Origin: Bacillota bacterium
Lineage (GTDB): Bacteria > Bacillota > Clostridia > Lachnospirales > Lachnospiraceae
Direction: 5' to 3'
Length of the DNA: 64,000 nt
Assembly: GCA_023392535.1 (NCBI GenBank)
Contig: JAEVYY010000026.1
Location: forward strand, 62,001-126,000
The position numbers were made by a program, and so were the translations under genes. The first letter of the stretch is position 1. Each line of letters opens with the position of its first letter. Positions 17,066-25,751 of this stretch are shown in pieces. Below the pieces are notes generated by a model. It was given only the letters and a program-made list of their open reading frames with translations. It searched no databases and was not told the DNA's origin.

Positions 17066-18502
17066 TCATGAATGATTCTCAATCAAGCCAATGGCATAAT
17101 CCAAAAAGTCCTTCATGGCGGCTAATTTATCACCGGTAGTATAAGCAAGAAAATCAAAGAGAGATTTATCATATTCATCATGATACTTTTTGTGGGCAGA
17201 GTAGGCTACCTGTCCTTTTTCTGTTAAATAGAGCAAAGAACGCTTTTTATTGTCCGGGTCATCTAGTTTGACGATCAGACCTCGTTCTTTTAGTTTCTGT
17301 AGAGTTTTGTGAACCACTGTTCGGGTAATTCCATATTTTCGTGCAAGTTCAGCGCTGTGTATACCAGGATAATCTCCAATTGTCTTTATCATATGAATTT
17401 CTCCACGGTAAAAGGTCATTTCGTCACTTCCAAAATCAAGTATATTTGTTTTGCTGTTTGCAATTTTTTCAGTCAGTACTATAAATGAGTCAATTACTTC
17501 GTTGGAATGCACAGAAAAATCAGAGCGGTTTTTTTGGTAAAGGTGTCCTTCAAACATGGATATTTTTATCCGGTTCGCCAAAGTTAGTCCAGAATCATGC
17601 AACGCAGCTTCTATTTCTTCTGCACTGGGTGGCATCGGTATTCCCTCCAAAAATCCGGATAGCCAGCTTAACATATTTGTAGGAATATTGTTCTTATCAT
17701 ATTCAAAATTTCCTATGAGTAATAAATAACCGCCATCTTTGAGAGAATCAGATATTTTATTTATAAAATCAGACAAATTGCCATCGACAAAATTAATAAT
17801 TCCAGAGGCAATAATAATATCGTAAGGACCTCCAAACGGATCTGAATTGAAGTTACCAGCTATTACTTCAATCTTTTGCTGTAATTGGTACTGTTCGACA
17901 GTCTTCCTTGTTACCTTAGAAACCTCGGGTGTTTCTAGTATGGTGGCTTTGCTGTTTGGAAACTGTTTGATCAATTCGATATCGAAAATTCCTGCTCCAC
18001 CTCCCAGATCCAAAATATGGAGCGGGTCGTTGCTATCTGGATACAACTTGCTTATTTCTTCCATAAACGCTTGTACTCGACCGGTATACATCTCTGGGAT
18101 CGTTAATCGTGCGAGCTCTGAAAAATCATAAGTTGTTTTATTAACAGAGGGCGGAGTCTGTAGCTTTTTTTTCAGATTTGCCAGGGAAGTCATCTTCTCA
18201 CGGAATAAAAGTGTATCGCCTAAAAAGATATCGCTGCTACGAGATAAAAAAGACGCTGCCTCGGATGTATTGCTATAAAATTCTCCTTGCTTTTCGATGA
18301 ATCCACAAGAAGCCAGTGATAAAAGCAGAAAACCCATTTGTATTTTATCGCAGTTAGTTTCCCCCGCGATAGTGTCTACTGTTTGTGGCGTATTAAGAAA
18401 TGAAAAGATATCCAATTGTATTGCTGTAAATAGTAGTTGTGCTTCTTGGTAATTATGCATGATTTGATAATAACGGTTGGGGTTTTTCAGGTTCTTATAC
18501 AT
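17066..18502 (-). CDS. SAM methyltransferase fused to MarR regulator
   Basis: A 478-residue two-part protein. Residues 1-90 form the winged-helix dimerisation domain of plant-type O-methyltransferases (YQEAQLLFTAIQLDIFSFLN). Residues about 150-330 are the Rossmann methyltransferase with SAM loop ILDLGGGAGIFDIEL and IIASGIINFVDGNL. Residues about 365-470 are a MarR-type DNA-binding domain (HSAELARKYGITRTVVHKTL, then DDPDNKKRSLLYLTEKG). I see no stop or frame change between the parts, so the fusion is genuine in this sequence. It may methylate a small molecule and also control its own operon. It heads an operon with the gene at 16022 and is divergent from the decarboxylase. Confidence 0.82.
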   Translation of the reverse strand: MYKNLKNPNRYYQIMHNYQEAQLLFTAIQLDIFSFLNTPQTVDTIAGETNCDKIQMGFLLLSLASCGFIEKQGEFYSNTSEAASFLSRSSDIFLGDTLLFREKMTSLANLKKKLQTPPSVNKTTYDFSELARLTIPEMYTGRVQAFMEEISKLYPDSNDPLHILDLGGGAGIFDIELIKQFPNSKATILETPEVSKVTRKTVEQYQLQQKIEVIAGNFNSDPFGGPYDIIIASGIINFVDGNLSDFINKISDSLKDGGYLLLIGNFEYDKNNIPTNMLSWLSGFLEGIPMPPSAEEIEAALHDSGLTLANRIKISMFEGHLYQKNRSDFSVHSNEVIDSFIVLTEKIANSKTNILDFGSDEMTFYRGEIHMIKTIGDYPGIHSAELARKYGITRTVVHKTLQKLKERGLIVKLDDPDNKKRSLLYLTEKGQVAYSAHKKYHDEYDKSLFDFLAYTTGDKLAAMKDFLDYAIGLIENHS

Positions 18503-18633
18503 AGATGTATCATCTCCTTTCTGTATCAGAAAAAATAATTACTTAATTTGTTATCATGGATTACACATAAATCGTTATTAAGGATAATATATATTTTTTT
18601 GTTTTGCAAGATAATAGACAGTTTTGGATTGTA

Positions 18634-18662
18634 TTGACTGATGTCAAAAAATATGATATATG
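18634..18662 (+). promoter_or_regulatory. Candidate promoter of the decarboxylase gene
   Basis: TTGACT (18634-18639) and TATATG (18657-18662) are 17 bases apart, 41 bases before the chosen ATG. The -10 box is imperfect. The 201-bp divergent region it sits in is a natural place for the MarR-type domain of the opposite gene to bind. Confidence 0.45.
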
Positions 18663-18703
18663 ATTTTAGTATATATAAAAAATGTAAATGTGTAGGTAAA
18701 TGT

Positions 18704-19489
18704 ATGAAATTAAAAAAAATTTTTATGCTATTAGTATGCTCCAGTGTCATCATGTTATCTGCTGGTTGTACGAAGAAAAATGATATATCTGTGGATAGAG
18801 ATACGCTATATCAAGTGTCTACAATCGATTCTTTGTTGTCTGGAAATTACGACGGATTCGTTACGATTGGGGAGTTGAAAAAAAATGGTGATATTGGATT
18901 AGGGACCTTTGATATGCTGGATGGTGAAATGATGGTACTTGACGGAGAGGTTTATCGCATTGATTCGGAAGGTAAAGTGGTAAAAGTAAATGACAAAGTA
19001 ACCACACCTTTTGCTGAGGTCACTATGTTTGAAGAAGACACATCAAAAAAACTTACAGATATTGATAACATAGATACATTACAAAGACAACTTAACAATC
19101 TAATTACAAAAAAGAATTTATTCTATGTATTTCGTATTGATGCAAAATTTGACTATATAAAAACAAGATCCGTTCCAAAGCAAGACAAACCATATCCGAT
19201 CTTATCCGAAGTAACGAAGAATCAATCAATCTTTGAGTTTCATAATGTAGAAGGTACTATCGTTATAGTTTGGTGCCCTGAATATATTGGAGGTGTAAAT
19301 GTATCCGGATATCATATGCATTTTATATCCGATGACAGGACCATGGGTGGACACTTGCTGGAGCTGCGCTTTCAGCAAGGGGATGTACTTGTGGATGAAG
19401 TGAAAGACTTTGAAATGCACTTATCGAATGAAGGTACAAATGGAAGCTTAACGAATATTGAAGATGAAATAAATAAGGTGGAGAGATAA
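18704..19489 (+). CDS. budA: Alpha-acetolactate decarboxylase, lipoprotein form
   Basis: A 261-residue enzyme that converts 2-acetolactate to acetoin and CO2. The family landmarks are TLYQVSTIDSLLSGNYDG, FDMLDGEMMVLDGEVYR, and the zinc-binding GYHMHFISDDRTMGGH with its three His. Unusually, it begins with a 20-residue signal peptide ending in the lipobox LSAGC, so the enzyme should be anchored outside the cell. The ATG at 18704 is chosen because the frame upstream (from 18641) would bury the signal peptide. The two-component regulator gene starts only 37 bases downstream. The family call is firm and the location is inferred. Confidence 0.87.
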   Translation: MKLKKIFMLLVCSSVIMLSAGCTKKNDISVDRDTLYQVSTIDSLLSGNYDGFVTIGELKKNGDIGLGTFDMLDGEMMVLDGEVYRIDSEGKVVKVNDKVTTPFAEVTMFEEDTSKKLTDIDNIDTLQRQLNNLITKKNLFYVFRIDAKFDYIKTRSVPKQDKPYPILSEVTKNQSIFEFHNVEGTIVIVWCPEYIGGVNVSGYHMHFISDDRTMGGHLLELRFQQGDVLVDEVKDFEMHLSNEGTNGSLTNIEDEINKVER

Positions 19490-19526
19490 GAGCAAGCGGA
19501 TGTGACCGTAGAAATGAGGAGTGACT

Positions 19527-20270
19527 ATGCTGCGTATTGCAATCTGTGATGATATACCAGATCATTTGGAAAAAATCAAGCTCGGTGTTAAGCAATATTT
19601 TAGCGAACACCCAGAAGAAAAGATTGATATTTTTACATACAATAATCCACTGATTTTCTTAGAGAGTCTAGATAGAATCGGTGTTTTTGATATATTGCTG
19701 CTAGATGTTTGTATGCCGGGTATCGACGGCACACAGGTAGCAGCGGAAATCCGCAAGCGTGGTGACAAAAGCGAAATTATCTTCCTAACCACCAGCGATG
19801 AGTTCGCAGTGGAAGCCTTTGCACTTAAAGCTACCCATTACTTGGTGAAACCGTTTACCCGAGCGCAATTAAAAGAAGCACTAGACAGAGTAGTGATGAA
19901 AATCAGTGCAGAGTTAGTGCCAAGGGTTGTACTCAAGCTGAGCGGTGGAGGCATGCGGGCGCTAGAAGTGAATGAAATTCTCTGGATTGAGAGCCGTAAC
20001 CATGCCCAGACAGTCTATCTAAAAGACGGTGGAATAGAAGAGACACGGGTATCTTTGTCGCAGCAGTTGGATACACTTGAGGAACTGTCACCGGGGCAGT
20101 TTGTCAGCCCTTGTAAGGGTTATCTTGTGAACCAAAAGGCAATCCGTACGGTTGAGCCAAAGAGAATTATTATGCGTTCTGGGAAGGAGCTTCCCTTGGC
20201 GAGAGGAACCTTTCGAGAGTTTACAGATCGTTACTTTGCCTATATGTTTCCTATGGGAGGATGGTTATGA
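19527..20270 (+). CDS. LytTR-family response regulator (AgrA-like)
   Basis: A 247-residue response regulator. The receiver domain (residues 1-120) has the acidic pocket CDD (Asp8, Asp9), phospho-acceptor Asp60 in LLLDVCMPG, and Lys in YLVKPF. The C-terminal LytTR DNA-binding domain has ILWIESRNHAQTVYLKDG and ending residues FVSPCKGYLVNQKAI. Regulators of this kind control bacteriocin, virulence or quorum-sensing genes. The ATG at 19527 follows GAGGAG with correct spacing. The stop overlaps the sensor kinase start. Direct repeats at 21661 upstream of the biosynthetic genes are candidate targets. Confidence 0.92.
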   Translation: MLRIAICDDIPDHLEKIKLGVKQYFSEHPEEKIDIFTYNNPLIFLESLDRIGVFDILLLDVCMPGIDGTQVAAEIRKRGDKSEIIFLTTSDEFAVEAFALKATHYLVKPFTRAQLKEALDRVVMKISAELVPRVVLKLSGGGMRALEVNEILWIESRNHAQTVYLKDGGIEETRVSLSQQLDTLEELSPGQFVSPCKGYLVNQKAIRTVEPKRIIMRSGKELPLARGTFREFTDRYFAYMFPMGGWL

Positions 20271-21544
20271 TAGAGATATTACCGCATATCTTAAGAGGCA
20301 CTGTAGGTACTACCATGAACGTAGTGTTGATGCTCACACTGCTGCAACCTAAGTATAGTAAGAAAGTGACCTATTTGGCTATGCTGGGAATTCTTAGTAT
20401 CGATCTTGGCACAGCCATGTTTTGTTATATTAGCGGAAATTTAACGCTACTGGCTAAGTTCGAAAGGATATTGTTTGCACTGCTATGTTTTGTAATCAAG
20501 CCATTGTTCAAGGACAATTTTATGCAATGGCTGTTCAGTTATATCACAATCCAAAATATTAGTGCTATGATTGTTGTTATTGGCTTCGTGAGTTCGGAGC
20601 AATTCCCTTATCCGCTTTACGCAAATGTGCCAATTCGGCTTGTGCTCTTCCTGTTTTTTTACTGGCTGCTTAGATGCTATGTACGTCCGCTCTATCACCA
20701 GATGGTAGAACACTGGAATGTGTTCTTCTATGTTGCTTTTGCTGTGTGGGTTACTTACACCTATTACGTTGTCACAAGTGATGATATTGTTGTGACTCTG
20801 ACAGAACAGGCAATTCCAATGCTTTTGGTTACGGCTATTTCGTTGGCGGCCTACATATCGATTTGTCACACTCTGTCCACGATATCCAAGGAACATATAC
20901 TACGTGAGGAAAGGTTGCGTTCCATCGCCCAACAGGAGTTTTTGCAGATGGAGCTTGTTGCACAGGAGACGTTCATAAATTTGGCTAAGCAGAACCGCCA
21001 TGATATGCGACATCACAATGCTGTGATGGTGGACTACTTAGAGCGTGGTGATGTGAATGGAGCAAGGGAGTATCTGCTTCAGCATGATGCACACATTGTT
21101 GAAACGGCGTTGATGCAGTACTGCGAAAATGTTGTAGCGAATGCAGTTATACGTCGCTATGCAAGGCGGTCAGCAAACGGTGGTACCTCTTTTTCGGCTG
21201 ACGTCAATCTACCAGAACAATTACCTCTCACTGCTCCAGAAACTGGTGAATTATTTGGAAATATTCTTGAAAATGCTTGTGAAGCCTGCGAAAAGATAAA
21301 AGAAGGCGCTTGCATCACATTGACCGTGCATACGGATCATGAAAGCTTACGCTTAGAGTTGCGTAACAGTGTAGCAGTTCAAACCGTGTTTAACGAAGCC
21401 GGGATGCCTTTTACAACCAAGGAAGGCGGAGGTTATGGTGCGAGAAGTACGGACTCTATTGTACAAAAATATGGCGGAATGCTTCGATTTAAGCAGGAGG
21501 GCGATATATTTGTTACCCGAATAATCCTACCATTAAATGAATGA
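20267..21544 (+). CDS. GHKL sensor histidine kinase (AgrC-like)
   Basis: A 425-residue membrane sensor. Residues 1-205 contain about six transmembrane segments. The cytoplasmic part has the H-box QNRHDMRHHN (His245), the N-box ENACEACEKI, and the G-box GGGYGARSTDSIVQKYGG, all typical of the HPK10/AgrC class that detects peptides. The ATG at 20267 overlaps the regulator's TGA, so the pair is translationally coupled; the ATG at 20261 abuts the ribosome binding site and is less likely. No agrB/agrD-type peptide gene lies next to it, so the signal is unknown. Confidence 0.9.
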   Translation: MIEILPHILRGTVGTTMNVVLMLTLLQPKYSKKVTYLAMLGILSIDLGTAMFCYISGNLTLLAKFERILFALLCFVIKPLFKDNFMQWLFSYITIQNISAMIVVIGFVSSEQFPYPLYANVPIRLVLFLFFYWLLRCYVRPLYHQMVEHWNVFFYVAFAVWVTYTYYVVTSDDIVVTLTEQAIPMLLVTAISLAAYISICHTLSTISKEHILREERLRSIAQQEFLQMELVAQETFINLAKQNRHDMRHHNAVMVDYLERGDVNGAREYLLQHDAHIVETALMQYCENVVANAVIRRYARRSANGGTSFSADVNLPEQLPLTAPETGELFGNILENACEACEKIKEGACITLTVHTDHESLRLELRNSVAVQTVFNEAGMPFTTKEGGGYGARSTDSIVQKYGGMLRFKQEGDIFVTRIILPLNE

Positions 21545-21580
21545 AAAGAATGCCAAGCTTTCAGAACTAATTCGATACTC

Positions 21581-21629
21581 CAAAAAGGCACCACAAATAA
21601 CGATAACAGTTATTTGTGGTGCCTTTTTG
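21581..21629. terminator. Strong bidirectional terminator
   Basis: A perfect 21-bp inverted repeat (21581-21601 with 21609-21629) with a 7-base loop. The stem ends in A-run/T-run on both strands, so it can terminate in both directions. It separates the two-component operon from the biosynthetic genes. Confidence 0.92.
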
Positions 21630-21660
21630 TGGTGTGTTCGTCATTTTCTACCTATAAATT

Positions 21661-21702
21661 ACATTTTACGCAAAATTATGACATCTTACGTAAGATCATA
21701 CG
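21661..21702. promoter_or_regulatory. Direct repeats, candidate LytTR operator
   Basis: ACATTTTACG (21661-21670) and ACATCTTACG (21681-21690) repeat with nine of ten bases identical and a 20-bp period. A weaker third copy, AGATCATACG (21693-21702), follows out of that period. Two elements about two helical turns apart is the usual layout of AgrA/ComE-type LytTR sites. The block lies 62 bases before the condensation-domain start. Binding by the regulator at 19527 is inference. Confidence 0.5.
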
Positions 21703-21763
21703 CAGAATAGTTTTCAAATGATACGCTACAGATATCGCAGAAGATGCATGGGAGGAAGCTTTA

Positions 21764-23035
21764 GTGGACTTAAATAATAAAATTGATAATATTCATCTCT
21801 TACCGATTTGTGATGAACAGCAATACATTTTTGATGTGAATGAAGCAATAAAGAGTATTCCGATGAAAATAACATATTCCATGGAATTTTCAAAAAGCTT
21901 TTCGGCAGAGGAACTTTACGCCGCAGTTGAGCAATGTATCAAGTCTGCGGATGTATTTGCAGCAAGATGTGTTGTGAAGGATAACTTTCAATATTTAGAA
22001 TTTATGCCCTATCAGAAGCGGGACATTCCCGTTTATGATTTTTCTACAAAAGAAGAGTATCAAATATTTTGCAACCAAAGCAAAATAACAAAGATAAATA
22101 ATAGAGAACAATTGTATCACATATTCATTTATTCAATTGCGGGTTCTAATTATCATATTTACTTTAGTTTCAATCACCTGATATTTGATGGCATATCAGT
22201 TCTATTGTTATCAGAGAAGATCCAGAAGTTTTTGAACAATAATAAAGAAGAAATTATATGGTATCCATTTTCTTCCTATTTAAACGGCATAAAAAAATAT
22301 AGGGAAAGTCAAAGATATCTGGATGACACTATATTTTGGGAAAACAGGTTTATGGAAATTTCTAAATGCAACGATCTTTTTGGTGAAGTTATTACTACCG
22401 ATGAATCAACTATTCAGGAATTATCTTTTCAGATAGGATCAAAACGAAAAGAGGAGTTAATTGCGTTTTGCTTTAAAAATAATATTAAATTATATTGTTT
22501 GATCGCTACCGCGCTAGCACAGATTTTGAGCCAAAAAACAGGCTGTAGGCGTTTTTGCTTTGAAATTCCGATTGGAAATCGGTTGGGATCAAATGATAAA
22601 AACAGTTTAGGAGTCTATGAAATAGGACTTCCATTTATCTTTGATTTTGATAGATATCAAAACTTTAGTGACTTACTTGAGTCCGTTCAAAAACAGTCTT
22701 TTGACTATTACAGACACAATAAATTCGATTGGAGTACTAAAATATCTTCTGATCTAAACGTAAAAAAATACGGAAGATATATTCCGCAAATGTCCTTTTC
22801 GTATTTTTGTACAAATAGAGAGCCTTCCTTTTCATTTGCTGCATTGAAGTATCACCACGGCGAAACTGATTTACTGCCTATAACAATCTATATATCGGAT
22901 TTCCTTGATTGGAGGACAATAAGCTTTCACTATATGTATTGGGATACTTACTTCACTGGGCAAGAAATGATAGAAATTCATCAGAAATTGGAAAATCAGA
23001 TTGTAAATTTTTTAGGAGGGAATATTAATGTTTGA
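21764..23035 (+). CDS. Stand-alone NRPS-type condensation domain
   Basis: A 423-residue protein made of a single condensation-superfamily domain. The catalytic motif HHxxxDG appears as N137-H-L-I-F-D-G143; the catalytic second His and the Asp-Gly are kept and the first His is Asn. The downstream latch region (FCFEIPIGNRLG) matches the family. Such domains join an acyl or aminoacyl group on a carrier protein to an amine or alcohol. The ligase and carrier protein follow directly. The GTG start follows GGAGG with an 8-base gap. It is cytoplasmic; the product is unknown. Confidence 0.85.
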   Translation: MDLNNKIDNIHLLPICDEQQYIFDVNEAIKSIPMKITYSMEFSKSFSAEELYAAVEQCIKSADVFAARCVVKDNFQYLEFMPYQKRDIPVYDFSTKEEYQIFCNQSKITKINNREQLYHIFIYSIAGSNYHIYFSFNHLIFDGISVLLLSEKIQKFLNNNKEEIIWYPFSSYLNGIKKYRESQRYLDDTIFWENRFMEISKCNDLFGEVITTDESTIQELSFQIGSKRKEELIAFCFKNNIKLYCLIATALAQILSQKTGCRRFCFEIPIGNRLGSNDKNSLGVYEIGLPFIFDFDRYQNFSDLLESVQKQSFDYYRHNKFDWSTKISSDLNVKKYGRYIPQMSFSYFCTNREPSFSFAALKYHHGETDLLPITIYISDFLDWRTISFHYMYWDTYFTGQEMIEIHQKLENQIVNFLGGNINV

Positions 23036-24521
23036 ACATATTTCTACAATCAAAGAATTACTTTCTATAACTACAGAATATTACGGCGAAAAGCCTGTCT
23101 TTTCTTATATGGAAGATGGGAAAATAAATTCTATTACCTATTCTGAATTTTCAAAAAATGTTACAGCTGTTGCAAAATCACTGATTTTAAAGGGTATTAC
23201 GAATAGCAAGGTATCTATTGCATCTGAAAATTCGTATTACTGCTTGGTATGGAGTTATGCGATAGTACTGTCAGGTAATGTTTTGGTTATGCTGGATAAT
23301 ATGGCAACAACGCAGGAAAAATCTTATATGGTGACGCATAGCGACACGGTCTGCCTGGTTTATTCTTCTTTAAACAAAGAAATTTGTGATTATATAACAG
23401 ATCATAACAAAAGTGTAATACATACGATTTGTATAGAAACAGATACGAAGGCCTATCTAAATTGTGATGCGGAGGTCATTTTACCAGATACAGATGGATC
23501 AGAATTGTCCTATCTATTTTATACATCAGGAACCACAGGAAAACCAAAGGGTGTAATGCAGTCACAAATTAATTTGTTACGTACGAGTCTCTATACATCC
23601 TATAGTCTTGAAATTAAAGACACGATCTATTTAATGCTGCCGATACATCATATTCTTCCATTTGCTAATCAGATCCTTTTATCCATGTATAGTGGTGCTA
23701 ATATCTTTATATCAGCTGGACTAAAGCATCTTCTGGTAGAAATGCAGCAAGTAAGACCATATTGTGTATTCTTAGTTCCGGCAGTGCTGACTTATTTTGA
23801 TAAAATGGTTGAGGATATCGTACAAAAACAAAGTACAATGAATAATTTTAATTATCTTATGGCACGTAAACAAGCTTTTAGGCAATTATTCGGTGGACAG
23901 TTACGTATCATTGTATGTGGGGGAGGACCTTTGAATATAGACGTAGCAAAGCGTATGCAAGAAGTTGGTGTCTTAGTATTGAATGGATACGGACTTACTG
24001 AAACTGCGGGATCAATTACGGTTAATCCAAATGATGATAATCGTCTTGGAAGTGTTGGAAGAATTAACGCGAATTCCGAAGCAAAGGTTAAAGACGACGA
24101 GCTACTGTTTAAAAGCGCCTATCTATTTATGGGGTATTACAAGGATCCTGAGGCTACCGCACAAGCATTCGATGGAGAATGGTTTTTAACTGGAGATTTA
24201 GGGTATATGGAAGACAATTATGTGTATTTATCTGGGAGAAAAAAGAATTTGATCGTTTTGCCTAATGGAAAGAATATAAGTCCAGAAGAACTTGAATTTG
24301 AATTTATGAAAATGGAAGAAATTAAAGAGATTGTTATATGTGAGCAAAATGGAAAACTGACCGCTAAGATCTATACAGATTGTGAGGAAGGATTAATTAG
24401 AAAAAAAATTAGTGACTTGAACAAGAAATTAGCTTCTTATAAACAAATTGAAAGTGTAGTGTTTTATAAAGACGAGTTTCCCAAAACGGCAAGCAAAAAG
24501 ATTAAAAGAGGAGAAATTTAA
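23028..24521 (+). CDS. AMP-forming acyl/aminoacyl ligase
   Basis: A 497-residue ANL-superfamily adenylating enzyme. Visible are the P-loop FYTSGTTGKPKGVM, the A5 motif NGYGLTETAGSI, the A7 motif WFLTGDLGYM, the A8 hinge SGRKKNLIVLPNGKNISPEE, and the terminal catalytic Lys in PKTASKKIKRG. It would activate a carboxylic acid as the adenylate and probably load it on the carrier protein at 24523. The sequence is closer to fatty-acyl ligases than to NRPS adenylation domains, in my judgement, so an acyl group is the better guess. It overlaps the condensation gene by 8 bases. Confidence 0.9.
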   Translation: MFEHISTIKELLSITTEYYGEKPVFSYMEDGKINSITYSEFSKNVTAVAKSLILKGITNSKVSIASENSYYCLVWSYAIVLSGNVLVMLDNMATTQEKSYMVTHSDTVCLVYSSLNKEICDYITDHNKSVIHTICIETDTKAYLNCDAEVILPDTDGSELSYLFYTSGTTGKPKGVMQSQINLLRTSLYTSYSLEIKDTIYLMLPIHHILPFANQILLSMYSGANIFISAGLKHLLVEMQQVRPYCVFLVPAVLTYFDKMVEDIVQKQSTMNNFNYLMARKQAFRQLFGGQLRIIVCGGGPLNIDVAKRMQEVGVLVLNGYGLTETAGSITVNPNDDNRLGSVGRINANSEAKVKDDELLFKSAYLFMGYYKDPEATAQAFDGEWFLTGDLGYMEDNYVYLSGRKKNLIVLPNGKNISPEELEFEFMKMEEIKEIVICEQNGKLTAKIYTDCEEGLIRKKISDLNKKLASYKQIESVVFYKDEFPKTASKKIKRGEI

Positions 24522-24522
24522 T

Positions 24523-24741
24523 ATGCTTATTGAAGTTATAAATACAATTATTGATAATTTTGCACCAACGATCGAGGTTACAGGGGATACAGCTATCAAA
24601 ACAGATTTAGAGTTGGATTCGTTTGAAATTATAAGACTCATCTGCATACTGGAAGATAAGTTTAAAATCCACATGAATGAAAGGGATATCTTTACGCTGT
24701 CAACAGTAAATGACATTTGTAATTATATTGCTAATAAATAA
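24523..24741 (+). CDS. Acyl/peptidyl carrier protein
   Basis: A 72-residue carrier protein. The phosphopantetheine attachment site is Ser33 in LELDSFEIIRL. The acidic helix II and length match the family. The ribosome binding site AGAGGAG lies inside the end of the ligase gene, and only one base separates the two genes. It would carry the activated acyl group from the ligase to the condensation protein. No phosphopantetheinyl transferase is in the window, so it must rely on one elsewhere. Confidence 0.92.
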   Translation: MLIEVINTIIDNFAPTIEVTGDTAIKTDLELDSFEIIRLICILEDKFKIHMNERDIFTLSTVNDICNYIANK

Positions 24742-24768
24742 TCTGTATTGTTGGAGGACTTGATTAAG

Positions 24769-25668
24769 ATGGAGCAAAAGGATGACTACAAAACGCTATT
24801 TAAATTAACTTTGATGAATTTTTTCTTTACAGGTGTTCTTGCACTGGGGTTTATGACTTATCTGTATTTTACTTCGCATTCTCTTTTGTTTTTAGTACAA
24901 GTCGTTAGTAACATTGGATCTACCGTTGTATTGGGTATATATGCTTTGATATTGAAAAGACAGGCGGATAACAAGTCCTATGAATATGAATATGGATTGG
25001 GTAAGTTTGAGGCACTTGGTACCTTTGCCGGCTTTATTATTCAGGATGTCAACCTTATTATACTTGCAGTGTTATCTGTGAATGATTTTATCCATGCAGA
25101 TAGAGAAGTTTCTTTTGGTGTATTAGAGTTTGCCTATCCATTAGCGGTTGTAATATATGATGTTGTAATTATTATGACACTAAAAAGGAAAAGCAGTAGT
25201 AACAATGGAATTATAAAATCCCAAGTTGTAGATTGTATGAATGAGAGCCTACAATTATTGGTATCGCTTGTGATCATGACGCTGATTTGCCTATTTCCTG
25301 ATGTGATGGGAATATACAAATTTCAATATATAATCTGTCTTGCTATCATTGGTTATACTTTTTACTTGAGCGTGGATTCTATCAAACGTAGTGCTTATTC
25401 ATTACTAGACAAATGTACGGATGAAACTGTGTCACTAAAAATATTAAGTGCACTTACCGCTAATCACGAGCTTTATCAATATTTTGAAACATATCATACC
25501 AGGGTCTCTGCCAGAACGACATTTGTTGATGTATTCATTGGCTATGAGGCTGATTTAACAATGAAAGAAATATTACATAGAAATAATAAGATTACGGAAG
25601 ATATAAAAGCTCTTATTCCGGATACGATAGTAAATTGTATTTTGATCGGTAATATTGTTGAAGAATGA
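24769..25668 (+). CDS. CDF-superfamily membrane protein, altered metal site
   Basis: A 299-residue protein with six predicted transmembrane segments and the cation diffusion facilitator landmark YGLGKFEALG, plus a C-terminal cytoplasmic domain. Aligned by eye to YiiP, the four transport-site ligands are not conserved: the two TM2 Asp become Gln44 and Asn48, and the TM5 His and Asp become Asp155 and Glu159. Zinc export is therefore doubtful. Position directly after the carrier protein suggests it may serve the biosynthetic product, for example in export. The ATG at 24769 is preferred to TTG codons at 24748-24760, which overlap the GGAGG. Confidence 0.78.
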   Translation: MEQKDDYKTLFKLTLMNFFFTGVLALGFMTYLYFTSHSLLFLVQVVSNIGSTVVLGIYALILKRQADNKSYEYEYGLGKFEALGTFAGFIIQDVNLIILAVLSVNDFIHADREVSFGVLEFAYPLAVVIYDVVIIMTLKRKSSSNNGIIKSQVVDCMNESLQLLVSLVIMTLICLFPDVMGIYKFQYIICLAIIGYTFYLSVDSIKRSAYSLLDKCTDETVSLKILSALTANHELYQYFETYHTRVSARTTFVDVFIGYEADLTMKEILHRNNKITEDIKALIPDTIVNCILIGNIVEE

Positions 25669-25751
25669 GATGTTATGCTATTGATACCGTGCAGCTTTTA
25701 TCCATCTATAATAACTATTCTGGAAATAATATAAAGTTGGGAGGCTGTAAT

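Noticed and set aside
24769..25668. A zinc-exporting CDF protein
   Set aside because: All four transport-site ligands are replaced, so a zinc role is not supported by the sequence.
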